From the NCBI GenBank assembly GCA_964649815.1, contig CAZYQC010000002.1, positions 1 through 64,000 of the forward strand: a DNA stretch of 64,000 nucleotides, given 5' to 3'. The stretch is from G013214665 sp964649815 (GTDB lineage: Bacteria; Pseudomonadota; Alphaproteobacteria; Rhodobacterales; Rhodobacteraceae). Both the position numbers and the translations under genes were made by a program. The notes beneath the pieces are model-generated. The model had not been told where the DNA came from. It did not search any database and saw only the letters and a list, made by a program, of their open reading frames with translations. Shown in pieces: positions 55,601 through 63,652 of this stretch. Numbering within the stretch: position 1 is the stretch's first letter; each line of letters opens with the position of its first letter.

Positions 55601-56017
55601 AAGGTCCGAGCCAAGCTCAGATACTTTGATCGAAACCGGCAAATCGGGGAGAGAGAAGCCAGGCGCAGCCGCTGTGGGTGTTTGCGACGGCTGAGCCAGG
55701 GGGAGGCGGGTCAACGCAATGCGTTTCGCCGTCATCTTTTCGATGTCGACCGAACCACGCAACAAGGCGGAACGGTTCCACGTCAGTGCCGCCTCTTCGA
55801 TTTCAAGCCAAACGCCATCCGCATCTGCGATTGTAACGCGATCAATGGTGGCGGTCGCGCGCAAGGCGCCCGCGAAGCCTTCGACACGAACGATCCGGCC
55901 TTCGCCACCCAAAGCATCTTCTAGCAAGCCCGCGACAAAGCCGCGGTCTTGGTCATCTTGCGCGATGGCGGGTGTCAGCCAGGCAAAAAACACAAGTATG
56001 GAAACCAGCACGCGCAT
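52622..56017 (-). CDS. tamB: Translocation and assembly module inner-membrane protein TamB
   Basis: TamB bridges the inner and outer membranes and works with TamA in outer-membrane protein insertion and lipid transport. The 1131-residue product has an N-terminal signal/anchor (MRVLVSILVFFAWLTPAIA), a long repetitive beta-rich body and a C-terminal TamB domain (DUF490) with RGRFDILSQRFDLDEG, LEGRASDPEVRFESSPSLPQEEVLAQLIFGR in part, and a terminal aromatic residue. The frame is open upstream inside tamA. The ATG at 56017, one base after the tamA stop, was chosen. It converges on the adhesin gene with a 6-bp gap. Confidence 0.93.
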   Translation of the reverse strand: MRVLVSILVFFAWLTPAIAQDDQDRGFVAGLLEDALGGEGRIVRVEGFAGALRATATIDRVTIADADGVWLEIEEAALTWNRSALLRGSVDIEKMTAKRIALTRLPLAQPSQTPTAAAPGFSLPDLPVSIKVSELGSDLIEIGAPILGENLALSLNVAATLSDGELDAALSAVRVDGKTGRFDLSAAFLNETQNLTLNLDASEGAGGLISRLLNIPDAPSIALQVAGEGPLTDFAADMALRSDGQDRLAGQVILQEPEDALGTRRFNVDLGGDLTALFAPQYRSFFGPNVKLRAIGSRDIDGAIDLEAFELATLAMQLRGAVALSADAWPLAFDVSGRMETQDGAPVLLPVSGGDTRVDSIVFELSHDADVSDAWQGVLDVHGFSNGGQNLRRAILEGAGTIDANPGQIGSATALLELALDGLDLGDSSLNSALGDRMTGQIGIGYADEQPIDLHTIQLNGNTYALSGKAVLDGLDAAFASSFDLALYSRDISQLSGLIGQDVAGAVNLGLVGTADAGGAFDLTLTGTANGLTSGIDAADQILSDRSELDVHVARSETGFDLHHARVATDHALIEARGQIGETSGQIEFDLSLNDVPRVAPDFPGAAQVSGQLDRLDAETWQVDVNGTGPFRTAFTANGAVAPALDLDFDLALPDVGPLAPGFSGPLQARGALRNLAGPTEVELSAQGPAGTTANLSGTLSPQIDVRLDGNAPLGLANRFIAPRNVQGSASFQLRQQGTDMSGLSGDIQISNATAVEPAQNLVFENVGGTVRLARNRAQIALSADPQRGGRVGVNGSVLLSGGNSADLTISLNGVQLEDPDLYRTQLGGQVLVRGPLQNGAQVSGRIDVGETLITIASASVGSLGALPDIRHIGASGGVATTQRRAGLEAQSTQAGSGGPVYPLDLTITAPARVFVRGRGLDAEVRGALRLTGTTARLISSGGFELVRGRFDILSQRFDLDEGRVALVGDLDPFLKFVATTDTSSGTASVILEGRASDPEVRFESSPSLPQEEVLAQLIFGRDLSSLSAFQALQLANAVATLAGRKGVSLLGRLREGFALDDLDVTTDSSGNTNVRAGKYISDNVYTDVILGNGDEAGVSINIDLTPNVTVRGAATQGTGTSLGIFYERDY

Positions 56018-56018
56018 C

Positions 56019-57866
56019 TCAGAACGCCTGCCCGATACCAATGTAGACTTCGAAACCGCTGGTATCACTTGGACCAGACAAGGGCTTGGCCACATCAACG
56101 CGGATCGGGCCGACGCCCGTGTCGTATCGAACGCCAAAGCCTGCGCCAGTGTGCCAATCGCCAGAACTGCCATCGGGGAAGGTTTCGGATCCGATATAGC
56201 CTGCGTCAACGAACCCAACCACACTCAGGCGATCACCCGTTTTTACGCGAAGCTCGGACGACAGGTTTAGAAAAGAACGCCCTCCGACGATATCGCCCCC
56301 TCCGGTGGTTACGCCCATCGATTGATATGGGAAACCACGCACGGTCCCGCCCCCACCTGAGTAAAAGGCGAAATCAACGGGAACCTCAGACAAGGCGGGG
56401 CCGACAAGGCTCCCCACTTGTCCGCGAAAGGCAAGGGTTACGCGATCTCCGACCGGACGAAAGTGGCGGATATCGAGTGTCGTGCGCAAGCCATCGTCAG
56501 CTCCGTCAATCGCCAAGAACGGTGTGATCGACAATTCGGCATAGCTGCCGGAACGGCTGTCGAGTGGATCGTCTCGCTTGTCATACGTCGCCGTCGCGGG
56601 CAGCGTAAAAAGCAGGTAATCCCGGTCGCCAAAGGCATCCGTTGCCTCGGCATAGACCAGACCAACGCCATAGCTGTAGGTGTAAGCCCGCGGCTTTTTG
56701 TTGATAAGGCCGGTTTCTAGCACCAAGCGATTGGCTGCAAAGTGCCGCTCGTCCAGGCGGTCGATCTTGCCAAATGCATAGTAATCCACATCTGGGCCTC
56801 TGACCGCAGGCTTGTCAAAGCGCAGCTCTAAACCGACGTCGATCCCATCGCTGCCGCCGATGCCGGATACTTCTGCGTCAAACCTTAACCGTTCTGCGCC
56901 GCCCAAAAGATTGCGATGTTGCCAATGCCCTGACAACGTCAGCCCATCTTCGGTCGATATTTCGGCGCCAAAGCCAAAACTGCGCGGCAAGCGGTCCGTG
57001 ACCTGAGCAGAAATCGGCAATTGATCGCCATTCGGTTCATCCGCTTCGATCAATGCGGCAGACTGGAATGTGCCTGTCCGTTGCAATCTATTTTGCGACA
57101 AGCGCAATGCCGCAGGCGAGAACGTCTCGCCCACTGGCAGGCCCGCAATGGCGCGTATGCGATCCGGCCGCACAGAGGTTTCACCCGAGACCGCCAAATC
57201 ACCGAACCGCAGCTTTGGCCCGGGATCCAATCCCAAAGCCACGTCCAGAACGCGGGTATTGTGCCGGGCAGTGATCTTTTGCGCGGTGACCTCTGCTTTG
57301 GCGTGCCCCAGATCACGCCAAGCATCGCGCGCAGCGTTGGCCGCATCGCGGATCACACCCGTTCGCGCCAGCGCACCGGTGGCGAACTCGACCGGCAAAA
57401 CCGTGCCCGCGGCGCGCGGTGCAACGGTCGTATTCCCAAATTGGAAGGTTTGCCCAGGTTGAACCAAAATGCGCGCCGACCTGACCTGCGCGGGGGCGCG
57501 CACTGATGGGATCGATGCCGCTTCGCGTCCATCCAGAAGAATAGACACCTGCGGCCCAATGTAGCCCGCGTCATACAGAACGGAAATCAGGCGACCATAA
57601 TCGGCTTGGGCCGCCGCAAGAATTTCTTGTCCTGTTTGATCGGCCTCCTCCGGCAAATTCGCCAACAACGACGCGCCTACGAGGCCTTCGCTCAGTTCGG
57701 GATCTGCAGGGTTAACAACGACAGACAGATCAAGCGCCAAAGCCGACGAAGCAGCAGAGGCCAGCACAAATGCGCATAAACTTCGGATGGCGGATCGCAA
57801 GGGCAGCTCGATTTGCCAAAAGTGGTTTAGGTGTTTTGAAAACCTTAACCCAACAAGCCCGCACAT
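56019..57866 (-). CDS. tamA: Translocation and assembly module outer-membrane protein TamA
   Basis: TamA is an Omp85-family outer-membrane barrel with POTRA domains. The ~615-residue product has an N-terminal signal region (about 25-48, ending SALA), POTRA domains (about 60-270; VSILLDG, FGNTTV, LRLSQNRLQRTGTF) and a C-terminal 16-stranded barrel with RGFPYQSMG and GAGFGVRYDTGVGPIRVDVA, ending in phenylalanine. The N-terminus is uncertain: ATG 57866 is given, but a TTG at 57800 would begin the signal peptide more tightly. It precedes tamB in the same transcript. Confidence 0.9.
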   Translation of the reverse strand: MCGLVGLRFSKHLNHFWQIELPLRSAIRSLCAFVLASAASSALALDLSVVVNPADPELSEGLVGASLLANLPEEADQTGQEILAAAQADYGRLISVLYDAGYIGPQVSILLDGREAASIPSVRAPAQVRSARILVQPGQTFQFGNTTVAPRAAGTVLPVEFATGALARTGVIRDAANAARDAWRDLGHAKAEVTAQKITARHNTRVLDVALGLDPGPKLRFGDLAVSGETSVRPDRIRAIAGLPVGETFSPAALRLSQNRLQRTGTFQSAALIEADEPNGDQLPISAQVTDRLPRSFGFGAEISTEDGLTLSGHWQHRNLLGGAERLRFDAEVSGIGGSDGIDVGLELRFDKPAVRGPDVDYYAFGKIDRLDERHFAANRLVLETGLINKKPRAYTYSYGVGLVYAEATDAFGDRDYLLFTLPATATYDKRDDPLDSRSGSYAELSITPFLAIDGADDGLRTTLDIRHFRPVGDRVTLAFRGQVGSLVGPALSEVPVDFAFYSGGGGTVRGFPYQSMGVTTGGGDIVGGRSFLNLSSELRVKTGDRLSVVGFVDAGYIGSETFPDGSSGDWHTGAGFGVRYDTGVGPIRVDVAKPLSGPSDTSGFEVYIGIGQAF

Positions 57867-57915
57867 CAAAGGCGGGGCGTGCAGCAATACGCAACTTCGT
57901 GAACGCGATGCCGCG

Positions 57916-58662
57916 TTAATCCGACAAGATATCTGGCGCGATAAGGGGCAAGTCGTTTAGAGCCGCCCGCAAAGCATCGCCCCAGCCATCCGAGATTTCG
58001 CGGACCCACGGTTCATTGCCTTCCACGCGAAAGGACGGCCCACGCGCCAGGCTGCCTTCTTCGTAAATCTGCACATCGATGGGCATACCAACGCTCAGGT
58101 TCGCTTTGATGGTGGAATCAAAACTCACCAGCATCAGCCGAACCGCCTCGCGAAAAGAGAGGTCGGGTTCATAGGCTCGGACCAGAATTGGGCGCCCGTA
58201 TTTGGTTTCCCCAATTTGAAAGAACGGCGTGTCGCCGCCCGCTTCGATAAAGTTGCCTTCGGGATAAATGAGAAACAGGCGCGGTGCGCTGTCTGCGATT
58301 TGTCCACCGACGATCAATGTCGCGTTAAATGCGCTGTCCGCCTTTTGACCGGACATCGCGTGAGTCGCGATCACCTCTTTCAATGTCGCCGCAATGATCT
58401 GCGCCACTTGAAACATTGAAGGCGCTTCCAGAACCGAAGGGGCGCGATCTTCTGGGGCTTTGGTCCGCTCTTCCAGCAAACTGATGACCGCTTGCGTGGT
58501 CGCGAGGTTCCCGGCCGTCATCACGGTGATAAACCGCTCACCCGGTTCTTCCCAGACGGTCATCTTTCGGAATGTAGAGATATTGTCGACACCCGCATTT
58601 GTCCGAGTGTCGGACATAAACACCAGGCCGCGATCCAATTGCATTCCAACGCAGTACGTCAT
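57916..58662 (-). CDS. Anbu proteasome-related peptidase
   Basis: Anbu is an N-terminal-nucleophile hydrolase related to HslV and the 20S proteasome beta subunit. The 248-residue product begins MTYCVGMQLDRGLVFMSDTR, so Thr2 would be the nucleophile after methionine removal. ITVMTAGNLATTQAVIS follows and FDSTIKANLSVGMPID lies near the C-terminus, both typical of Anbu. It is the last gene of the ATP-grasp/alpha-E/transglutaminase/Anbu operon, an association reported across proteobacteria. Substrates are unknown. Confidence 0.93.
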   Translation of the reverse strand: MTYCVGMQLDRGLVFMSDTRTNAGVDNISTFRKMTVWEEPGERFITVMTAGNLATTQAVISLLEERTKAPEDRAPSVLEAPSMFQVAQIIAATLKEVIATHAMSGQKADSAFNATLIVGGQIADSAPRLFLIYPEGNFIEAGGDTPFFQIGETKYGRPILVRAYEPDLSFREAVRLMLVSFDSTIKANLSVGMPIDVQIYEEGSLARGPSFRVEGNEPWVREISDGWGDALRAALNDLPLIAPDILSD

Positions 58663-58703
58663 GTTCAGTATCGTGCCTTCAGAGCGTCAAAAATTCGATA
58701 ACC

Positions 58704-59501
58704 TCACTGCTGGGCGACTTCAACCGTCACCGAGAGTGCTTCGCCTTCGCCGCCCATCCGCGTTCCACGGACAGGTGCGGCTTCGGCATAGTCGCGGCCC
58801 GTTGCGACCCGAACGTAGCGGGTGTCGGGGCTGATCCTGTTTGAGACGTCAAAACCAATCCAACCGACGCCCTTCACATACGCTTCGGCCCAAGCGTGCG
58901 TCGCCTCCTGGACGACACGGTCGTTCATCATCAGATAACCCGAGACATACCGCGACGGGTAACCCATATGCCGCGCGGCAGACACAAAGACATGCGTGTG
59001 ATCCTGGCACACACCTTTCCCGGCTTCCAACGCCTGTTCGGCTGTCCAGTCCGGCTCAGATGCGCCGACCTCGTAAACGACAGCCTCGCCGATACAGGCA
59101 GACAAGGCGTGCAGCCGGGCAATGGGATCTTCTTCCGCAATGTTGCGCGTCAAGGCACGTATGTCAGGGCCAACTGAGGTGCGCGCGGTCGGCTGCTCAA
59201 AAAGCCAAAGCGGCGTCGCACCCTGGTGCGGGCCAACGACGCCAGAGCTGTCCAATACTTCGACCTCACCTTCACTATCCAAGGTAAGCTTGGTCGCGCC
59301 CTGCGCCATGCCAACCAAATCTACCCGGTTTCTGTGAAAGTCGTCATAGGTGACCTGTTTGCTGCCGCCGCTCACACGGGTTTCCCAACTCAGAACCGTT
59401 TGGTTGCGCGTGCTTTTGGGGGTCAAACGCACTTGCTGAAGGCCATAGTGAATAGGAGCGTCAAAGGTGTATTCGGTGCGATGCTTGATTTTCAAATGCA
59501 T
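58704..59501 (-). CDS. Transglutaminase-like cysteine protease
   Basis: The 265-residue protein has the N-terminal bacterial transglutaminase beta domain (YTFDAPIHYGLQQVRLTPK) and the papain-like core with the catalytic triad: C165 in GVCQDHTH, His in EATHAWAEAY and Asp in WIGFDVSN. Such proteins are generally peptidases, not crosslinkers. The frame extends upstream of the ATG at 59501, but MHLKIKHRTEY is the family start. It lies 13 bp after the alpha-E gene. Confidence 0.94.
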   Translation of the reverse strand: MHLKIKHRTEYTFDAPIHYGLQQVRLTPKSTRNQTVLSWETRVSGGSKQVTYDDFHRNRVDLVGMAQGATKLTLDSEGEVEVLDSSGVVGPHQGATPLWLFEQPTARTSVGPDIRALTRNIAEEDPIARLHALSACIGEAVVYEVGASEPDWTAEQALEAGKGVCQDHTHVFVSAARHMGYPSRYVSGYLMMNDRVVQEATHAWAEAYVKGVGWIGFDVSNRISPDTRYVRVATGRDYAEAAPVRGTRMGGEGEALSVTVEVAQQ

Positions 59502-59514
59502 GGGCGTGCTGTGT

Positions 59515-60456
59515 CTAAGCCGTAAAGCGATAGTCGACTTCAATTTGCGCACTCAATTCTCTCAATGCGCTTAATACGGCTTGGATGTATTCGTGCAGCC
59601 CGTAGTCAAAAATCGCCTCGATATCATGCGACATGAACCGCTGGCACAATTGATTGGCCAGCGTATGAGACTGCAGCCTGTCTCCGTAATCCGACGCAAG
59701 ATAGTCGAGGTTATCGCGAATTTTCGCGCAACAGAAATTCAGACTGCGCGGCATCCGACGGTCCAGGATAAGAAACTGTGCGATATTGCTGGAAGTGATG
59801 TCCTGGCCATATTCAATTCGGTACCCACCGCGTCCCGAGACAGACCGCAAAATGACCTCCCAATGCACATTGTCGAGCGTTGAGCCCACGGAAAACGCTG
59901 AAGGAAGCAGTACGTAGTATTTCACGTCCAAGATGCGCGCCGTGTTATCTGCGCGTTCCAAGAACGTACCCAGACGGCAAAAATCGTAAATGTCGTTGCG
60001 CAACATTGTTCCATGCGTCGCGCCGCGCACCAATGCCGTCGACTGCCGCAAGTTCCCAAGCTTTTCGGGCAAGTCCCGTTCGGAAACGCGTCGGGTCAGG
60101 CTTTCTTTGGCCGACATATACGCAGCATTCGCGGCCTGCCAAACCTCTGAGGTCAAGGCGATGCGGGTCATGCGCGCGTTAAAGCGCGCCGACTCGATAC
60201 AGCTGAGCACGGATGACGGATTGCTGCGGTCGCGCAGCATCCAGTTGATCGCCTGTTCCTTGCCGATCTGGTCGTGCTTTTCTTGGTAGCCCGCCAGAAC
60301 GCCCGCAGTTTGCAGGATCGATGACCAATCGTCCGCATCATCGCCGGACCGTGTCAACGCCAAGCGTTGGCCCGTCTCGATCAAACGCGCCGTGTTTTCG
60401 GCGCGCTCCAGATAGCGGAACATCCAAAAGAGGCCTCCGGCTGTCTTGCCAAGCAT
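59515..60456 (-). CDS. Alpha-E domain protein (DUF403)
   Basis: The 313-residue, all-helical protein starts MLGKTAGGLFWMFRYLERAENTARL, the signature of the alpha-E superfamily (COG2307). No enzymatic residues are recognised. It is encoded beside the circularly permuted ATP-grasp protein and predicted by comparative genomics to partner with it in making or handling a peptide-like product. It starts 4 bp after the ATP-grasp stop. Confidence 0.92.
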   Translation of the reverse strand: MLGKTAGGLFWMFRYLERAENTARLIETGQRLALTRSGDDADDWSSILQTAGVLAGYQEKHDQIGKEQAINWMLRDRSNPSSVLSCIESARFNARMTRIALTSEVWQAANAAYMSAKESLTRRVSERDLPEKLGNLRQSTALVRGATHGTMLRNDIYDFCRLGTFLERADNTARILDVKYYVLLPSAFSVGSTLDNVHWEVILRSVSGRGGYRIEYGQDITSSNIAQFLILDRRMPRSLNFCCAKIRDNLDYLASDYGDRLQSHTLANQLCQRFMSHDIEAIFDYGLHEYIQAVLSALRELSAQIEVDYRFTA

Positions 60457-60460
60457 GCCG

Positions 60461-61885
60461 CTAGTCCTCCAACACCCAGGTGTCTTTTGTCCCGCCGCCC
60501 TGGCTGGAATTCACAACCAACGACCCCTTTTTCAATGCCACCCGCGTCAATCCCCCTGGGGTGATCTTCACACCCTCTGGGCTGACCAGAACGAAGGGCC
60601 TCAGATCCACGTGGCGCGGCGCAAGACCGGCGCGCGTAAAGATCGGAACTGTTGAAAGCGACAAGGTCGGTTGCGCAATGTAATTGGCCGGCTTGCTCTG
60701 CAGTTTTTTGCGGAAAGCCGAAAGCTCTTTCTTGGAGGACGTCGGGCCAATCAACATGCCATACCCGCCCGAGCCGTGCACCTCTTTGACGACCAGATCT
60801 TTGAGGTTGTCCAACACATAAGCCAGCGCATCCGGCTCTGAACAGCGCCAGGTCGGGACGTTCTGCAGGATCGCGCGTTCGCCGGTATAGAACTCAACGA
60901 TCTCGGGCATATAGCTGTAGATCGCTTTGTCATCTGAAATGCCCGTGCCCGGTGCATTCGCGATTGTGATGCCACCCGCGCGATAAACATCCATGATGCC
61001 GGGAACGCCCAAAGCACTGTCTGGGTTAAAGTTCAGCGGATCCAAAAACTCATCATCGACCCTGCGATAGAGGACGTCGATCGGTTTGTAGCCGCGCGTT
61101 GTTCGCATGGCGACGCGGCCATCGTGGATTTGCAAGTCATGCCCTTCGACCAGCTCGACGCCCATCTGATCGGCAAGGAACGAATGTTCGTAATAGGCCG
61201 AGTTGTAGATGCCAGGCGTCAGAACGGCGACCGTCGGTTTGCCCGTACATGCAGGCGGCGCAGACGCAGCAAGCGACTTGCGCAAGCTGGTCGGATATTG
61301 CGACACAGGCTGCACCCGGTTTTTCGAAAAGAGCTCGGGGAACATGCGGAACATCGTTTCCCGGTTTTCCAACATATAGCTCACGCCCGACGGTGTGCGG
61401 GCATTGTCTTCGAGGACAAAGAAATCGTCATCGCCCGTGCGGACAAGATCGATGCCAACAATATGCGTGTACACACCACCCGGAGGCGTTACGCCGATCA
61501 TCTCGGGCAAAAAGGCCTCGTTCCGCTGGACCATTTCCGCAGGGATTCTGCCCGCTTTGACGATTTCCTGGCGGTGATAAATGTCGTGCAAAAAGGCATT
61601 GATGGCGCGAACGCGCTGCTCGATGCCTTTGCTGAGTTTTTGCCATTCCCGGCCTGAGATAATCCGCGGAATAATGTCGAACGGTATCAGCCGCTCTTCC
61701 GCCTCTTCGCGACCGTACACGTTGAACGTGATCCCGGTTAAGCGAAAGACTTCCTCTGCTTCGCGTTGCTTGGCACGCAAACGGGCTGGATCTTCCTCGG
61801 AAAACCAGTTGTGGAATTTACTGTAAGGTCCACGCAAGTCATCTGCGTTGCCCCACATCTCGTCGAAAATCTTATCCCCATCCAT
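60461..61885 (-). CDS. Circularly permuted ATP-grasp protein (COG2308)
   Basis: The 474-residue protein has the DUF404/DUF407 architecture: an N-terminal helical part (VRAINAFLHDIYHRQEIVKAG), VLEDNARTPSGVSYMLENR, a central VDVLYRRVDDEFLDPL-like segment, and a nucleotide-binding KEVHGSGGYGMLIGP. ATP-grasp enzymes form amide bonds. This one is predicted to make a peptide in the Anbu system. It is the first gene of the leftward operon, with a 103-bp upstream gap that must hold its promoter. Confidence 0.93.
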   Translation of the reverse strand: MDGDKIFDEMWGNADDLRGPYSKFHNWFSEEDPARLRAKQREAEEVFRLTGITFNVYGREEAEERLIPFDIIPRIISGREWQKLSKGIEQRVRAINAFLHDIYHRQEIVKAGRIPAEMVQRNEAFLPEMIGVTPPGGVYTHIVGIDLVRTGDDDFFVLEDNARTPSGVSYMLENRETMFRMFPELFSKNRVQPVSQYPTSLRKSLAASAPPACTGKPTVAVLTPGIYNSAYYEHSFLADQMGVELVEGHDLQIHDGRVAMRTTRGYKPIDVLYRRVDDEFLDPLNFNPDSALGVPGIMDVYRAGGITIANAPGTGISDDKAIYSYMPEIVEFYTGERAILQNVPTWRCSEPDALAYVLDNLKDLVVKEVHGSGGYGMLIGPTSSKKELSAFRKKLQSKPANYIAQPTLSLSTVPIFTRAGLAPRHVDLRPFVLVSPEGVKITPGGLTRVALKKGSLVVNSSQGGGTKDTWVLED

Positions 61886-61988
61886 TGTGGATCACTATTG
61901 CGGAGCATCTGGCGAAGCGCAACGGGGAGAATTGCAGGCAATTGGCAAAGATCAAAAATGTGCCGAAAAATGAAGCGTCTGGAAAACG

Positions 61989-62894
61989 CTACATTTCTGA
62001 TAGATATCGCGCGCAACCATAAAGCGCCGCACTGTCATCGGTCAAAAGATAGGCAGGTATATCCGATACGATATGCGAAAACGCCGTGTCGTTCCGAAGC
62101 GGGTCCAGCACTTGCCCACGCCAGTCTTCGGCAAGCATCGTGGTTGCCAAAGAGCCGTTAAAGTAAATGCCCCCCAACGGCCAATACGCATAAGCAAGTT
62201 GGCGCACCATTTCGCCCAAAGCCACCGCCATCGCGGATAACGTGCGATGCATGTCGTCCGAACCCGCTGCGGCAATCTCGGGCGCTGTGGCATAGGCGTT
62301 GCCCAAAGCAACATGCAGGCGGCTAAGGCCAGCGCCGCAAAACAGATGCTCTGCCGTCGGGAAGGCAGAGGTATCGCACGAAAAATCCGCGAGGCATTTG
62401 TGAACGCTGACCGGCAATGAGGTCTGACCGAACTCGACCGAAAAAACGTTGGGCGACTTCAGCGGGCTGACGTTAAAGCCGGTTCCCAGCCCCACAACCA
62501 ACGCCTGTTCGTCCCGGCGCCGGGGCAAATCAGGGGTCAAAGGTTCCATAAACCGATCAGGCAGGTCAGGTATGGCATGCCCAAGCGCGGCCAGATCGTT
62601 CAGAATCTGAACACGCGCAACGCCCAGCAGGTCAGAAAGGCTTGCCCGATGGATTGTCCAATCGCGGTTGGTCAGTTTGCCCGTCTCTTCGGTCGACGGC
62701 CCAGCAATAGCCACTGCCATCTTGGCTGGCGCTGCATGTCCGTTGGCGAAGGTGGTCGCAATGCTTTCAAAGTCGGCGAAATCATCATTCAGAAAACGCT
62801 GCACTGTTCCGGGCAATACCTGACCACCCGACACATAGGCCATGCGCGTATTCGTTCCGCCAACATCGGCAACGATTGCATCCACGTGCTTCAA
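61989..62894 (-). CDS. glk: Glucokinase-family sugar kinase
   Basis: The 301-residue enzyme phosphorylates a hexose, probably glucose, with ATP. It has the phosphate-1 motif DVGGTNTR (residues 10-17), LNDLAALGHAIPDL, GLGTGFNVSPL, EFGQTSLPV in place of EGGH-like sequence, and FCGAGLSRLH and GGIYFNGSLA (adenosine loop). Its start overlaps the sugar ABC ATPase by 4 bp, so the kinase is co-expressed with the importer. Sugar specificity cannot be told from the sequence. Confidence 0.88.
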   Translation of the reverse strand: MKHVDAIVADVGGTNTRMAYVSGGQVLPGTVQRFLNDDFADFESIATTFANGHAAPAKMAVAIAGPSTEETGKLTNRDWTIHRASLSDLLGVARVQILNDLAALGHAIPDLPDRFMEPLTPDLPRRRDEQALVVGLGTGFNVSPLKSPNVFSVEFGQTSLPVSVHKCLADFSCDTSAFPTAEHLFCGAGLSRLHVALGNAYATAPEIAAAGSDDMHRTLSAMAVALGEMVRQLAYAYWPLGGIYFNGSLATTMLAEDWRGQVLDPLRNDTAFSHIVSDIPAYLLTDDSAALYGCARYLSEM

Positions 62895-63652
62895 CCCTCG
62901 CCCGGCTTTTTGCCCAAAATGATCATGCCCAGCAGGTCATCATCCGTGACATCTGCAACATCCACGGTTCCAACCAGTTCCCCGTTTTTCATCACGGACG
63001 CCCGATCGCACAGATCCATGACATCGTGGATGTCGTGGCTGATCAAAAAGATCCCTATGCCTTCTGCCTTCAACTGCTGGATCAACTCAGAGACCATTTG
63101 CGTCTCATGCGGACCCAAAGCCGCTGTCGGTTCGTCCATAATCAGGACTTTGGCGTCAAAATAGACAGCCCGGGCAATCGCCACCGACTGCCGCTGTCCG
63201 CCAGACAATGCGGACACTGGGTCCGAGAACTTTTGGAAGTTTGGATTAAGACGCGCCATGATCTTGCGTGTCTCAGCTTCCATTGCGTCATCATCGACCA
63301 ATCCCAGTGGGGAAACCAACTCGCGCCCAAGAAAGAGGTTGGATGCAGCGTCGAGATTGTCGGCCAATGCCAGCGTCTGATAAATTGTCTCGATGTTCAG
63401 CGCGCGTGCATCGCGCGGGTTCGAGATTTGCACGCGTTGACCGTTGAGGTAAATCTCGCCCGCATCTGCTTGATAAGCGCCAGAAAGGACCTTGATCAGC
63501 GTCGACTTTCCGGCCCCGTTATGGCCAAGCAGGCCGACGACCTCGCCCGGATACAAGTCGACCGAGACATGATCCACCGCCCGAATGCCGCCAAAGCTGA
63601 TAGAGATGTCGCGCATCTCCACCAAAGGTGTGCCACTGCGATCCACAGTCAT
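62891..63652 (-). CDS. Sugar ABC transporter ATP-binding protein
   Basis: The 253-residue single-domain ATPase has Walker A GHNGAGKST (residues 43-51), signature LSGGQRQSVAIARA, Walker B VLIMDEPTAAL and H-loop ISHD. It belongs to the carbohydrate-uptake CUT2 type (FrcA/XylG/RbsA-like), but with one rather than two ATPase domains, as in FrcA. It lies between the permease and the kinase, overlapping both by 4 bp. Confidence 0.92.
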   Translation of the reverse strand: MTVDRSGTPLVEMRDISISFGGIRAVDHVSVDLYPGEVVGLLGHNGAGKSTLIKVLSGAYQADAGEIYLNGQRVQISNPRDARALNIETIYQTLALADNLDAASNLFLGRELVSPLGLVDDDAMEAETRKIMARLNPNFQKFSDPVSALSGGQRQSVAIARAVYFDAKVLIMDEPTAALGPHETQMVSELIQQLKAEGIGIFLISHDIHDVMDLCDRASVMKNGELVGTVDVADVTDDDLLGMIILGKKPGEG

